Positions 27,496-36,721 of a stretch of 64,000 bases of DNA are shown piece after piece. Origin of the DNA: Tenacibaculum ovolyticum DSM 18103. Its GTDB lineage: Bacteria > Bacteroidota > Bacteroidia > Flavobacteriales > Flavobacteriaceae. Within the stretch, counting starts at the first letter, position 1, and the number at the start of each line of letters is the position of its first letter. The translations under genes were made by a program, and so were the position numbers. The stretch spans positions 464,439 through 528,438 of the forward strand of contig NZ_KE387163.1 in NCBI RefSeq assembly GCF_000430545.1. The letters are read 5' to 3'. The notes under the pieces were generated by a model, which made no database searches, was not told the origin of the DNA, and worked only from the letters and a program-made list of their open reading frames with translations.

Positions 27496-28920
27496 TTACA
27501 TCGTTAATTTCTTTGTTAAATCTTCAACATACTTCTTAAATTGCTTATCTGTTTCTGTTAAATTATCAACAGTTTTACAAGCATGTAATACCGTAGCATG
27601 ATCTCTTTTACCTATTTGACTTCCAATACTTGCTAATGAAGATTTAGTCATACGTTTAGCAAAAAACATTGCTAATTGACGTGCCTGAACAATATGTCTC
27701 TTACGTGTTTTCGACTGTAAAGTAGCAACATCCATATCAAAGTATTTAGATACCACTTTTTGAATATAATCTATAGAAACTTCTCTTTTAGTATTCTTAA
27801 CAAATTTATCAACGATCTCTTTTGCTAATTCAACACTAAACTCTTTTCTATTAAAAGAAGCCTGTGCAATCATAGAAATAATAACACCTTCTAATTCACG
27901 AACATTAGATTTAATATTCTTTGCTATATATTCAACTATTTCTTCTGGCATTTCAACACCATCTCTATATAGTTTATTTTGAAGTATAGAAATACGCGTT
28001 TCAAAGTCTGGAGCTTGTAGCTCTGCAGATAACCCCCATTTAAAACGAGACAACAAACGTTGTTCAATATCTTGCATATCAACAGGTGCCTTATCAGAAG
28101 TTAAAATTACCTGTTTTCCATTTTGGTGTAAATGATTAAATATATGAAAAAACACATCTTGTGTACCTGATTTACCTGATAAAAATTGAACATCATCAAT
28201 AATTAACACGTCAATCATTTGGTAGAAATGAATAAAATCATTTCGTGTATTTGATTTAACTGAATCTATAAATTGCTGTGTAAATTTCTCTGAAGAAATA
28301 TACAAGACTGTTTTATCTGGGTATTTATCTTTAATCTCAACTCCAATAGCATGAGATAAATGTGTTTTTCCTAAACCTACTCCTCCATATATTAATAATG
28401 GATTAAATGAAGTACCTCCAGGTTTATTAGCTACAGCCATACCTGCAGATCGAGCCAATCGATTTGCATCTCCTTCTATAAAATTCGCAAAGTTATAATT
28501 AGGGTTCAATTGAGATTCAATTTTAACCTTTTGTAAACCAGGAATAATAAAAGGATTTTTCAATTCTCTTTTAGACTCTAAAGGAATAGTTACTTTTTGA
28601 GGTTTTAGAGGTTTACGATTCGAACTTGGAATCTTAACCGTTTGCGGACTATTACTACTATACGTATTTTCCATACGTACATCATAAATTAATTTAGCGT
28701 CACTTCCTAATTCTCTAACCAAAGCAACCCTCAATAGTTTAATATAATGCTCCTCTAACCATTCGTAGAAAAATCTACTTGGTACTTGAACAGTAAGGGC
28801 TTCCCCTGCTAGTTTAATCGGTTTAATTGGCTCAAACCAAGTTTTGTATGCCTGAGGCTTAATATTATCTTTTATAAAAGACAAACATTCCTTCCATACT
28901 GAATCAGCAGTTTTAATCAT
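27496..28920 (-). CDS. dnaA: Chromosomal replication initiator DnaA
   Basis: Binds DnaA boxes and opens the replication origin. The 474-residue protein has domain I (SVWKECLSFIKDNIKPQAYKTWFEP), a short linker, an AAA+ domain with Walker A GGVGLGKTHL and Walker B VLIIDDVQFL, and the C-terminal helix-turn-helix with the DnaA signature GKRDHATVLHACKTV. A phosphatase and an RsmI-like gene follow closely. A 592-base spacer lies upstream with one exact DnaA box at 29002-29010, which may serve autoregulation. dnaN and gyrB are not adjacent, as is usual in this phylum. Confidence 0.97.
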   Translation of the reverse strand: MIKTADSVWKECLSFIKDNIKPQAYKTWFEPIKPIKLAGEALTVQVPSRFFYEWLEEHYIKLLRVALVRELGSDAKLIYDVRMENTYSSNSPQTVKIPSSNRKPLKPQKVTIPLESKRELKNPFIIPGLQKVKIESQLNPNYNFANFIEGDANRLARSAGMAVANKPGGTSFNPLLIYGGVGLGKTHLSHAIGVEIKDKYPDKTVLYISSEKFTQQFIDSVKSNTRNDFIHFYQMIDVLIIDDVQFLSGKSGTQDVFFHIFNHLHQNGKQVILTSDKAPVDMQDIEQRLLSRFKWGLSAELQAPDFETRISILQNKLYRDGVEMPEEIVEYIAKNIKSNVRELEGVIISMIAQASFNRKEFSVELAKEIVDKFVKNTKREVSIDYIQKVVSKYFDMDVATLQSKTRKRHIVQARQLAMFFAKRMTKSSLASIGSQIGKRDHATVLHACKTVDNLTETDKQFKKYVEDLTKKLTM

Positions 28921-29512
28921 GTTGGTTTAAAACAGTTTTAGTTGTTAATTTTTACTCAGTTTTTTGGGGACTCCAAATACGCTTATTTGGGTTAACAAAA
29001 ATGTGAATAAAATTCAGTATAAAAAAATCAAATCACTATTGGTTTTTAATTATTATTTACGTAATGTTATTTCTATATATAGTCCATTATGCTTTTTAGA
29101 AAAAAGCATAACTCTACACTTGTTTTATATAGTTAAACAAACTAAACAAGTACTTTCTTCTCAGTAAGATATGAAAGAATAACAAAGATCACATAAAAGT
29201 AACTTATTACATAACTGAATATTACACGTAAAAATATAAACAAAATAATGCAACATTACAAGTAACTTCATTTTTATTTAATGAAATAAAAAACTGTTCA
29301 TATAATAATAAAATAACCTTTATAATTTACTTTAAAAATCTCCTTCTATTAAGTTTTGTTTTAAGCATAAAAAAAGAAAATATCTCAACCAATTATTTAC
29401 ACAAATAACACATTTTAATGTTTATAAGTTCATTATTAAAAAAATAACAGTTAACTTAAATTATACATATAGAAAAACTAAATTTACAAAATAACTAAAT
29501 CACTAAAATTTA
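28921..29512. other. Divergent upstream region of dnaA with a DnaA box
   Basis: A 592-base AT-rich spacer, the longest in the window. TGTGAATAA at 29002-29010 is an exact match to the DnaA box TTATnCACA on the minus strand. TTATTTACA near 29392 differs by one base. A hairpin ATGCTTTTT / AAAAAGCAT lies at about 29089-29109. A 67-codon open frame at 28964-29167 has no coding character. With one or two boxes this looks more like a control region than an origin. Confidence 0.5.
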
Positions 29513-30085
29513 ATGAAAATATATACAAAAACTGGTGATAAAGGAACTACGGCTCTTTTTGGAGGTACACGAGTACCTAAACACCATTTACGAATAGAAA
29601 GCTACGGTACAATAGATGAGTTAAATTCATATATTGGATTAGTAAGAGATCAAAATATTGATAATATTTTAAAGTCAAAACTTTCAAAAATTCAAAGTGA
29701 TTTATTTATACTTGGGGCTATGCTTGCAACTCCCCCAGAAAAGGAAACCTTAAAAAATGGTAAAGAAAGATTGAATATTCATAAAATAACAGATACTTCT
29801 ATTCAGTTTTTAGAAGATGAGATTGATTTAATGAATAAGGCTTTACCTCAAATGACTCATTTTATTTTGCCAGGAGGTCATCAAACCGTGTCATTTTGTC
29901 ACATAGCTCGCTGTGTATGTCGTAGAGCTGAACGTTTATCAGTAGCATTAAATGAAGAAGAACATGTAAGTGGTGTTGTTTTAATGTATTTAAACCGACT
30001 TTCTGACTACCTTTTTGTACTGGCACGAAAATTGACCCAAGACTTAAAAGCAGAGGAAGTTAAATGGATTCCTGAAAAACTGTAA
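29513..30085 (+). CDS. Cob(I)alamin adenosyltransferase, PduO type
   Basis: Transfers the adenosyl group from ATP to corrinoids to make adenosylcobalamin. The 190-residue trimeric helical-bundle enzyme shows the signature N-terminus KIYTKTGDKGTTALFGG, then RIESYGTIDELNSYIG and the conserved C-terminal CRRAERL followed by LNRLSDYLFVLAR. The enzyme suggests the cell uses adenosylcobalamin, for example for methylmalonyl-CoA mutase. It stands alone, and no cobalamin riboswitch was recognised upstream. Confidence 0.94.
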   Translation: MKIYTKTGDKGTTALFGGTRVPKHHLRIESYGTIDELNSYIGLVRDQNIDNILKSKLSKIQSDLFILGAMLATPPEKETLKNGKERLNIHKITDTSIQFLEDEIDLMNKALPQMTHFILPGGHQTVSFCHIARCVCRRAERLSVALNEEEHVSGVVLMYLNRLSDYLFVLARKLTQDLKAEEVKWIPEKL

Positions 30086-30129
30086 CATTAAGTTCTTTTT
30101 TTATTGACCCAACATTTTTAAAAAAAAAC

Positions 30130-30159
30130 TTGCTTTTTTAAAAAAAAAAATTATTTTTG
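30130..30159 (+). promoter_or_regulatory. Promoter of DUF2795 gene
   Basis: TTG (30130-30132), a 19-base spacer and TATTTTTG (30152-30159) match the Bacteroidota -33/-7 layout. Transcription would start near 30166, leaving a leader of about 22 bases. Confidence 0.7.
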
Positions 30160-30187
30160 CGAAAATCTTATTTAAACAGATAAAGAA

Positions 30188-30409
30188 ATGTATTGGACAC
30201 TTGAACTAGCATCATATTTAGCAGATGCACCTTGGCCTGCAACCAAAGACGAACTAATCGATTACGCTATTCGTACAGGTGCTCCCTTAGAAGTGGTTGA
30301 AAATTTACAAGATATTGAAGATGAAGGAGACTCATACGATTCGATAATCGAAATTTGGCCAGACTATCCAACCGAAGAAGATTATCTTTGGAACGAAGAC
30401 GAATATTAA
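30188..30409 (+). CDS. DUF2795 small acidic protein
   Basis: A 73-residue protein beginning YWTLELASYLADAPWPATKDELIDYAIRTGAP, the DUF2795 pattern, with a very acidic tail (EDEGDSYDSIIEIWPDYPTEEDYLWNEDEY). It is soluble, with no known function. It has its own clear promoter and terminator, so it is an independently expressed gene just upstream of secA. Confidence 0.88.
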   Translation: MYWTLELASYLADAPWPATKDELIDYAIRTGAPLEVVENLQDIEDEGDSYDSIIEIWPDYPTEEDYLWNEDEY

Positions 30410-30421
30410 ACAAACACATAA

Positions 30422-30447
30422 AAAAAGTCTCTCTTTAGAGGCTTTTT
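30422..30447 (+). terminator. Intrinsic terminator after DUF2795 gene
   Basis: Stem AAAAAGTCTCT / AGAGGCTTTTT (one G-U pair) followed by a run of T, 13 bases past the stop. Confidence 0.8.
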
Positions 30448-30529
30448 TTTTGCTTACTTTTAAGCACTAAAACTATATATAATAAGTTGGTTAGTTAAAA
30501 CTAAGCAACTACAAAACAACATATTAAAA

Positions 30530-33500
30530 ATGAGCGTTTTAAACTCGATTATAAAACTTTTTGTTGGAGACAAACAACAAAAAGACCTAAAATCTCTACA
30601 ACCTATTGTTGATAAAGTACGATCTTTTGAAAATTCATTAAGTAGTTTATCTAATGATGAGTTACGAGCTAAAACAATCGAATTTAAATCGAAAATTAAA
30701 GAGGCTACAAAAATATTTAATGATAAAATAGCTGTATTAGAAGAAGAAGTATTAACTGCTGATATTGATAGACAAGAAGATGCTTATGCTGAAATAGATG
30801 GTTTAAAAGATGAAGCTTATAAAGCTTCTGAAGCTGTTTTATTAGACATTATGGGAGAAGCTTTTGCTGTAGTTAAAGAAACTGCCAAACGTTTTACCAA
30901 AGAAGATAAATTAGAAGTTACTGCAACCTCTTTCGATAGAGAGTTATCTGCTACAAAAGAACATATTACTTTAGATAATGACAAAGCATATTGGGATAGC
31001 TCATGGGATGCTGCTGGTAAAGAAGTAACTTGGGATATGATACATTATGATGTACAACTAATCGGTGGATCTGTTTTACATAATGGTAAAATTGCCGAAA
31101 TGATGACAGGTGAAGGTAAAACTTTAGTATCTACCCTACCTGTATTCTTAAACGCTTTAACAGGTAACGGTGTACATGTTGTAACTGTAAATGATTATTT
31201 AGCAAAACGTGACCGTGCGTGGATGGCTCCTGTTTTTGAATTTCATGGTTTAAGTACAGATTGTATTGACTTTCACCAACCAAATTCAGAAGAGCGTAGA
31301 AAAGCATATAATGCAGATATTACTTACGGAACAAATAACGAATTTGGTTTTGATTATTTGCGTGATAACATGGCTAGTTCTAAAGAAGATTTAGTTCAAA
31401 GAGCGCCGAATTATGCAATTATTGATGAAGTAGATTCTGTTTTAATTGATGATGCTCGTACCCCTTTAATTATTTCTGGCCCTGTACCACAAGGAGATCG
31501 CCATGAATTTAACGAATTAAAACCTTTAGTTGCAGATTTAGTATCACTTCAAAGTAAATACTTAGTAGGTGTTTTAGCTGAAGCTAAAGCATTACTAAAG
31601 GCTGGTGACGATAAAGAAGGAGGCTTTTTATTATTAAGAGTTTATAGAGGTCTTCCTAAAAACAAAGCTTTAATTAAGTTTTTATCTCAAGAAGGAATTA
31701 AACAAATTCTTCAAAAGACAGAAAACTTTTACATGCAGGATAATAATAAGTTAATGCCTGAGGTTGATGCTGAATTATGGTTTACTGTTGAAGAAAAAAA
31801 TAATCAAATTGATTTAAGTGATAAAGGTATTGCTCACTTATCTGAAAAAACAGGAAACGATACATTTTTCGTTTTACCAGATATTAGTGTTATCGTTGGA
31901 CGTATAGATAACAGTGAAGATGCTGCTGAAGATAAAGCAAATCAAAAAGAAGAATTATATCGTGATTTTAGTATAAAGAGCGAGCGTATTCATACAATGA
32001 ATCAACTTTTAAAAGCATATACTGTTTTTGAAAAAGACGTTGAGTATGTTGTAATGGATAATAAAGTAATGATTGTTGATGAACAAACAGGTCGTATTAT
32101 GGACGGTCGTCGTTATTCTGACGGATTACACCAAGCTATTGAGGCAAAAGAAGATGTAAAGATTGAGGATGCAACACAAACATTTGCAACCGTTACTTTA
32201 CAAAACTACTTTAGAATGTATCGCAAGTTATCTGGTATGACAGGTACTGCAATTACTGAATCTGGTGAATTCTGGGAAATTTACAAGTTAGATGTTGTTG
32301 AAATTCCTACAAATAGACCAATACAAAGAGATGATAAAGAAGATTTAGTTTATAAAACTACTCGTGAAAAATACAACGCAGTTATTGATGATGTTGTAGA
32401 ATTATCTAATCAAGGACGTCCGGTTCTTATTGGAACAACTTCTGTAGAAATATCTGAATTATTAGGTAGAATGTTACAAATGCGTAAAATCCCTCATAAT
32501 ATTTTAAATGCAAAATTACACAAACGTGAAGCTGATGTAGTTGCAGAAGCTGGTAAAGCAGGAATCGTAACAATTGCAACAAACATGGCTGGTCGTGGTA
32601 CCGATATTAAATTATCTGACGAAGTTAAAACTTCTGGTGGTTTAGCAATTGTAGGTACTGAACGTCATGACTCTCGTCGTGTAGACCGTCAATTACGTGG
32701 TCGTGCAGGACGTCAAGGAGATGTTGGTTCTACTCAATTTTATGTAGCTTTAGACGATAATTTAATGCGTTTATTTGGTTCTGATAGAATTGCTAAGATG
32801 ATGGATAGAATGGGATTAAAAGAGGGTGAAGTAATTCAACACTCTATGATTTCTAAATCTATTGAAAGAGCACAAAAGAAAGTTGAAGAAAATAACTTTG
32901 GTATTCGTAAACGTTTATTAGAATACGATGATATTATGAACGCTCAACGTGAGTTTGTTTACAAACGTCGTCGTCATGCTTTAGATGGGAAACGCTTACA
33001 AGTTGATATTGCAAATATGATTTATGATACTTGTGTTTCGATTGTAAAGCAAAATAAAATGAATAGTAATTATCAGAACTTTGAGTTCGAATTAATTCGC
33101 TTTTCATCTATGACCTCTCCTTTTTCTGAAGAAGAATTTAATAAATTAACAGAAGAAGAATTAACAGACAAACTATATGTAATTGTTTCTGATCATTATA
33201 AAAATGATACTGAAAGACACGCAGATAGTGCTTTTCCTGTAATTAAAAATGTTTATGAAAATGAAGGAGATCGTTACGAACGTATTGTAGTACCTTTTAC
33301 TGATGGTGTTAAAACTCTTCAGGTTGTTACCAATTTAAAAGAAGCTTACGAATCTGAAGGAAAATCTTTAGTTAACGATTTTGAAAAGAATATTACCTTA
33401 TCTATTATAGATGAGAACTGGAAAGATCATTTACGTAAAATGGATGAGTTAAAACAAACTGTTCAAAATGCAACATATGAACAAAAAGATCCATTATTAG

Positions 33501-33880
33501 TTTATAAATTTGAAGCTTTTGAATTATTTCAAGGAACAGTTGATAAAGTAAACAAAGAAGTTTTATCTTTCTTATTTAAAGGTCAATTACCAAGTCAAGA
33601 TGCTTCACAAGTATCAGAAGCAGTTGAACAAAAAAGAGAACAGTTAGATACTCGTAAAGACGAAGTTCAAAATTCATCTCAAGAAGCAATGAGTAGAGCT
33701 CGTAATTCGCAAACACAAGAACAACAAGTTATTGAAACAGTTGTTCGTGAACAACCAAAAATTGGACGTAACGAAAAAGTTACTATTAAAAATGTTATGT
33801 CTGGTGAAGAAAAAGATGTTAAATACAAACAGGCAATTCCTTTACTAGAAAAAGGCACTTGGGTGTTGTATAACAAATAA
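30530..33880 (+). CDS. secA: Preprotein translocase ATPase SecA (long Bacteroidota form)
   Basis: Drives export of unfolded proteins through SecYEG. The 1116-residue protein is about 215 longer than E. coli SecA. Motifs include MMTGEGKTL (Walker A), the DEVDSVLIDDARTP box, and the helicase motifs MAGRGTDI and RQLRGRAGRQGD. Insertions occur in the N-terminal region (about 55-100 and 120-165) and after the DEVD box (about 285-400). The C-terminal tail has no CxC...CH zinc motif, so the usual SecB/lipid-binding finger is absent. A perfect hairpin follows. Confidence 0.97.
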   Translation: MSVLNSIIKLFVGDKQQKDLKSLQPIVDKVRSFENSLSSLSNDELRAKTIEFKSKIKEATKIFNDKIAVLEEEVLTADIDRQEDAYAEIDGLKDEAYKASEAVLLDIMGEAFAVVKETAKRFTKEDKLEVTATSFDRELSATKEHITLDNDKAYWDSSWDAAGKEVTWDMIHYDVQLIGGSVLHNGKIAEMMTGEGKTLVSTLPVFLNALTGNGVHVVTVNDYLAKRDRAWMAPVFEFHGLSTDCIDFHQPNSEERRKAYNADITYGTNNEFGFDYLRDNMASSKEDLVQRAPNYAIIDEVDSVLIDDARTPLIISGPVPQGDRHEFNELKPLVADLVSLQSKYLVGVLAEAKALLKAGDDKEGGFLLLRVYRGLPKNKALIKFLSQEGIKQILQKTENFYMQDNNKLMPEVDAELWFTVEEKNNQIDLSDKGIAHLSEKTGNDTFFVLPDISVIVGRIDNSEDAAEDKANQKEELYRDFSIKSERIHTMNQLLKAYTVFEKDVEYVVMDNKVMIVDEQTGRIMDGRRYSDGLHQAIEAKEDVKIEDATQTFATVTLQNYFRMYRKLSGMTGTAITESGEFWEIYKLDVVEIPTNRPIQRDDKEDLVYKTTREKYNAVIDDVVELSNQGRPVLIGTTSVEISELLGRMLQMRKIPHNILNAKLHKREADVVAEAGKAGIVTIATNMAGRGTDIKLSDEVKTSGGLAIVGTERHDSRRVDRQLRGRAGRQGDVGSTQFYVALDDNLMRLFGSDRIAKMMDRMGLKEGEVIQHSMISKSIERAQKKVEENNFGIRKRLLEYDDIMNAQREFVYKRRRHALDGKRLQVDIANMIYDTCVSIVKQNKMNSNYQNFEFELIRFSSMTSPFSEEEFNKLTEEELTDKLYVIVSDHYKNDTERHADSAFPVIKNVYENEGDRYERIVVPFTDGVKTLQVVTNLKEAYESEGKSLVNDFEKNITLSIIDENWKDHLRKMDELKQTVQNATYEQKDPLLVYKFEAFELFQGTVDKVNKEVLSFLFKGQLPSQDASQVSEAVEQKREQLDTRKDEVQNSSQEAMSRARNSQTQEQQVIETVVREQPKIGRNEKVTIKNVMSGEEKDVKYKQAIPLLEKGTWVLYNK

Positions 33881-33902
33881 GTCTTATTTTACAAGAATAA
33901 AT

Positions 33903-33932
33903 AAAAAAGCTCGGTTTTAACCGAGCTTTTTT
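33903..33932 (+). terminator. Intrinsic terminator after secA
   Basis: Perfect stem AAAAAAGCTCGGTT / AACCGAGCTTTTTT with a T run, 22 bases past the secA stop. Confidence 0.9.
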
Positions 33933-34054
33933 ACATTAAAAAAACATTCACCTCACAATTTAATAAAACACTACCTAACAACACTTTACAATTTATTTAA
34001 TTTTAAAACACATTAGAAAAGTATTTTTACTAAGATTATTTAGCATACTTTAAA

Positions 34055-34912
34055 ATGAAAAAAAGAAAATTAGATATTGCTGTTATTTCTGATGTGCATT
34101 TAGGTACTTATGGATGTAGGGCAACCGAATTACATAATTATTTAAAATCTATAAATCCCAAAATATTAATATTAAATGGAGACATCATTGATATTTGGCA
34201 ATTTAAAAAAAGATACTTTCCTAAACCACACATGAAGATTATAAAACAGCTAATGTCTTATATTACTTCTGGCACAAAAGTCTATTACATAACTGGAAAT
34301 CATGATGAAATGCTACGGAAATTTAAAGGATTTCGTCTTGGTAGTTTTGAAATTGTAAACAAATTAGTTCTTGATATTGACGGTAAAAAAGGTTGGTTTT
34401 TTCATGGTGATGTTTTTGATGTAACAATGCAACATTCTAAATGGTTAGCAAAACTTGGTAGCATTGGTTATGATACTTTAATTATTATAAACACTGCCGT
34501 AAATTGGACAAGTAATAAACTTGGATATGGAAAATTATCTTTTTCTAAAAAAATAAAAAACAGTGTTAAAAGTGCTGTGAAATTTATTAATGATTTTGAA
34601 AAAATAGTTTCAGAAATAGCTATATCAAAAAAATATGATTATGTAGTTTGCGGACACATACATCATCCCGAAATAAAATCAATCCAAAATAAAAATGGAG
34701 GTACTACCTATTTAAACTCTGGAGATTGGATTGAGAACTTAACCTCTTTAGAATATCATAACAAATCTTGGTCGTTGTATGAATATGAAAAAGATGAAAT
34801 TGCTAAGAAATTCTCCAATAACACAAATATTAATGATTCTGAGTTTATGAATATTGAAAACAGTAATCATAAAATTTTTGAAGATCTTTTAAAGGAATTT
34901 AACATTAATTAA
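34055..34912 (+). CDS. LpxH-like UDP-2,3-diacylglucosamine diphosphatase family metallophosphoesterase
   Basis: A 285-residue calcineurin-like phosphoesterase with all metal-binding blocks: SDVHLG, NGDIID, TGNHDE, FFHGDVFD and CGHIHHPE. The set and spacing resemble the LpxH/LpxH2 group that removes UMP from UDP-diacylglucosamine in lipid A synthesis. This longer Bacteroidota form may instead act on another nucleotide-lipid. It is five bases upstream of a glycosyltransferase gene, so the two probably act in the same envelope glycolipid pathway. Confidence 0.8.
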   Translation: MKKRKLDIAVISDVHLGTYGCRATELHNYLKSINPKILILNGDIIDIWQFKKRYFPKPHMKIIKQLMSYITSGTKVYYITGNHDEMLRKFKGFRLGSFEIVNKLVLDIDGKKGWFFHGDVFDVTMQHSKWLAKLGSIGYDTLIIINTAVNWTSNKLGYGKLSFSKKIKNSVKSAVKFINDFEKIVSEIAISKKYDYVVCGHIHHPEIKSIQNKNGGTTYLNSGDWIENLTSLEYHNKSWSLYEYEKDEIAKKFSNNTNINDSEFMNIENSNHKIFEDLLKEFNIN

Positions 34913-34917
34913 AAATT

Positions 34918-35934
34918 ATGAAGATTTTATATGCTTTTCAAGGTACAGGAAACGGGCACGCAAGTAGAGCAATCGAAATAATACCTTATTTGCAGCAAAA
35001 AGGAGAAGTTGATGTTTTAATTAGTGGTTATCAATGTGATTTAGATCTCCCATTTAACGTAAAATATAAATATTATGGATTAAGTTTCATTTTTGGAAAA
35101 AAAGGCGGTATTTCTTTTTGGAAGACAATAAAAAAAATGAAACTTAAAAATTTATTAAAAGAAATAAAATCTGTTCCCTTAGAAAAATACGATTTAATTA
35201 TCAATGATTTCGAACCTATTACAGCTTGGGCCTCTAAATTTAAACGCAGTGAAATAATATCTTTAAGTCATCAAAATGCCGTTTTAGACGCAAATGCACC
35301 TAAACAAGGAATCTATAGAATAGAGCGATTAATTTTAAAATATTATGCGCCTGTAAAAATAAAATTTGGCTTTCATTTTAACACATATTCTTCTAATACT
35401 TTTACTCCAATTATTCGTAAAGAAATAAGATATAGTACTATTACAAACAAGAAACATTATACCGTTTACCTACCTTCCTATAGTGACAAAAAAATTATTA
35501 AAATACTTTCTAAAATAAAAAACACGAAATGGGAAGTTTTTTCAAAAAACACAAAAGAACATATTTTTAAGAACAATGTTATAATAAAACCAATCAATGG
35601 GCCCAATTTTATTAAAAGCATTTGTTCTAGTGAAGGTGTTATATGCGGTGCTGGTTTTGAAACACCTGCAGAAGCATTGTATTTACAAAAAAAATTATTG
35701 GTTATACCTATGAGAAACCAATATGAGCAACAATGTAATGCATTATCTTTAAAACAAATGGGAATACCTGTTTTAAAGAAATTTAATAAAAGACATGTTA
35801 AAAAAATTTCATCATGGGTAAATTATAAACAATCAATAAAAATTAATTACCCCGATATTACTGAAGACATATTAGATGCAATTATGTTACCGTACTACAA
35901 ACAAATCAATCTACCTATCACTACCATTGTATAA
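34918..35934 (+). CDS. Glycosyltransferase of the GT-B, MJ1255/Glyco_trans_1_3 type
   Basis: A 338-residue protein beginning KILYAFQGTGNGHASRAIEI, the glycine- and His-containing loop of UDP-GlcNAc transferase-like GT-B enzymes, and ending with the donor site pattern GVICGAGFETPAEALYLQKKLLVIPMRNQYEQQCNA. No signal peptide or membrane helices. It matches the family once called MJ1255/VC2487-related. Substrate unknown. It is coupled to the LpxH-like gene. Its 3' end overlaps the convergent ung gene by 14 bases. Confidence 0.8.
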   Translation: MKILYAFQGTGNGHASRAIEIIPYLQQKGEVDVLISGYQCDLDLPFNVKYKYYGLSFIFGKKGGISFWKTIKKMKLKNLLKEIKSVPLEKYDLIINDFEPITAWASKFKRSEIISLSHQNAVLDANAPKQGIYRIERLILKYYAPVKIKFGFHFNTYSSNTFTPIIRKEIRYSTITNKKHYTVYLPSYSDKKIIKILSKIKNTKWEVFSKNTKEHIFKNNVIIKPINGPNFIKSICSSEGVICGAGFETPAEALYLQKKLLVIPMRNQYEQQCNALSLKQMGIPVLKKFNKRHVKKISSWVNYKQSIKINYPDITEDILDAIMLPYYKQINLPITTIV

Positions 35935-36583
35935 TTTTTTTATTTTTTGCCTTTAAGAAAGTGTTTGTCTTAGAAAAGTGTTTAGAATTAAACCATCCTC
36001 TCCACGCGCCTAAAGGAGATGGATGTGGAGCTGTAAATACTGTATGTTTTTTACGATCTATAATACTACCTTTATTTTCTGCAAATTTTCCCCAGAGCAA
36101 AAAAACGACACCTTCTTTGTCATCTGATATTTTTTTTATAACCTCATCAGTAAACTGTTCCCAACCTTGTTTTTGATGACTTCCTGCCTCCCCTTCTCTA
36201 ACTGTTAAAGTCGCATTTAATAATAAAACTCCCTGTTTTGCCCAACGAGATAAATCTCCTGAAATAGGATATGGTATTTCTAAATCAGTTTCAATTTCTT
36301 TAAAAATATTTTTTAATGACGGCGGATGCTTAATTTTATCATGAACTGAAAAACATAGCCCGTTTGCTTGCCCGATACCGTGATATGGGTCTTGTCCAAT
36401 AATCACTACTTTTAAATCATTAAAAGAACAATAATTAAAAGCCGCAAAAACAGCTTCTTTCTCAGGAAAACATTTGTAACTATTATATTCTAATTTTATG
36501 AAACTTTTCAATTTCTTAAAATAAGCTTTCTCAAATTCTAAATTTAAAATATTCTTCCAGCTATTAGTAATATTCAGTTCCAT
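35921..36583 (-). CDS. ung: Uracil-DNA glycosylase
   Basis: Removes uracil from DNA in base-excision repair. The 220-residue family 1 enzyme has the catalytic D65 in VVIIGQDPYHG, the GLCFSV segment, LLLNATLTVREGEAGSH, and the C-terminal HPSPLGAWRG loop with the catalytic His. The length is normal. Convergent and overlapping by 14 bases with the upstream glycosyltransferase. A TATCTTTG box lies at 36603-36610. Confidence 0.97.
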   Translation of the reverse strand: MELNITNSWKNILNLEFEKAYFKKLKSFIKLEYNSYKCFPEKEAVFAAFNYCSFNDLKVVIIGQDPYHGIGQANGLCFSVHDKIKHPPSLKNIFKEIETDLEIPYPISGDLSRWAKQGVLLLNATLTVREGEAGSHQKQGWEQFTDEVIKKISDDKEGVVFLLWGKFAENKGSIIDRKKHTVFTAPHPSPLGAWRGWFNSKHFSKTNTFLKAKNKKIIQW

Positions 36584-36602
36584 TATTATTTAATTTAAAA
36601 AT

Positions 36603-36610
36603 CAAAGATA
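36603..36610 (-). promoter_or_regulatory. -7 promoter box of ung
   Basis: TATCTTTG on the minus strand, 20 bases upstream of the ATG, an exact TAnnTTTG match. Confidence 0.55.
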
Positions 36611-36703
36611 GTATTTTGTCTATTTCTAATAATAAAAAGAACCGTTCCTTTACTCAAATAACCAGTTCCTTAAATAAGGATACTATTTTTTAAAATCGTA
36701 ATG

Positions 36704-36711
36704 TAGTTTTG
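36704..36711 (+). promoter_or_regulatory. -7 promoter box of the lipoprotein/Lgt-like run
   Basis: TAGTTTTG ten bases upstream of the first ATG. Transcription should begin about 36717, so the leader is only about five bases. It is the only clear promoter box I found ahead of the whole run to 46657. Confidence 0.55.
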
Positions 36712-36721
36712 TTAAAAAAAA

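Noticed and set aside
28964..29167. 67-codon open frame in the dnaA upstream region
   Set aside because: No coding character or family match; typical chance frame in AT-rich DNA.
28921..29512. Chromosomal replication origin
   Set aside because: Only one exact and one near DnaA box, no clear AT-rich unwinding repeats, and no other origin-linked genes; kept only as a control region.
29440..29512. Cobalamin riboswitch before the adenosyltransferase gene
   Set aside because: No B12-box-like conserved segment or GC-containing stems were found in the short AT-rich leader.
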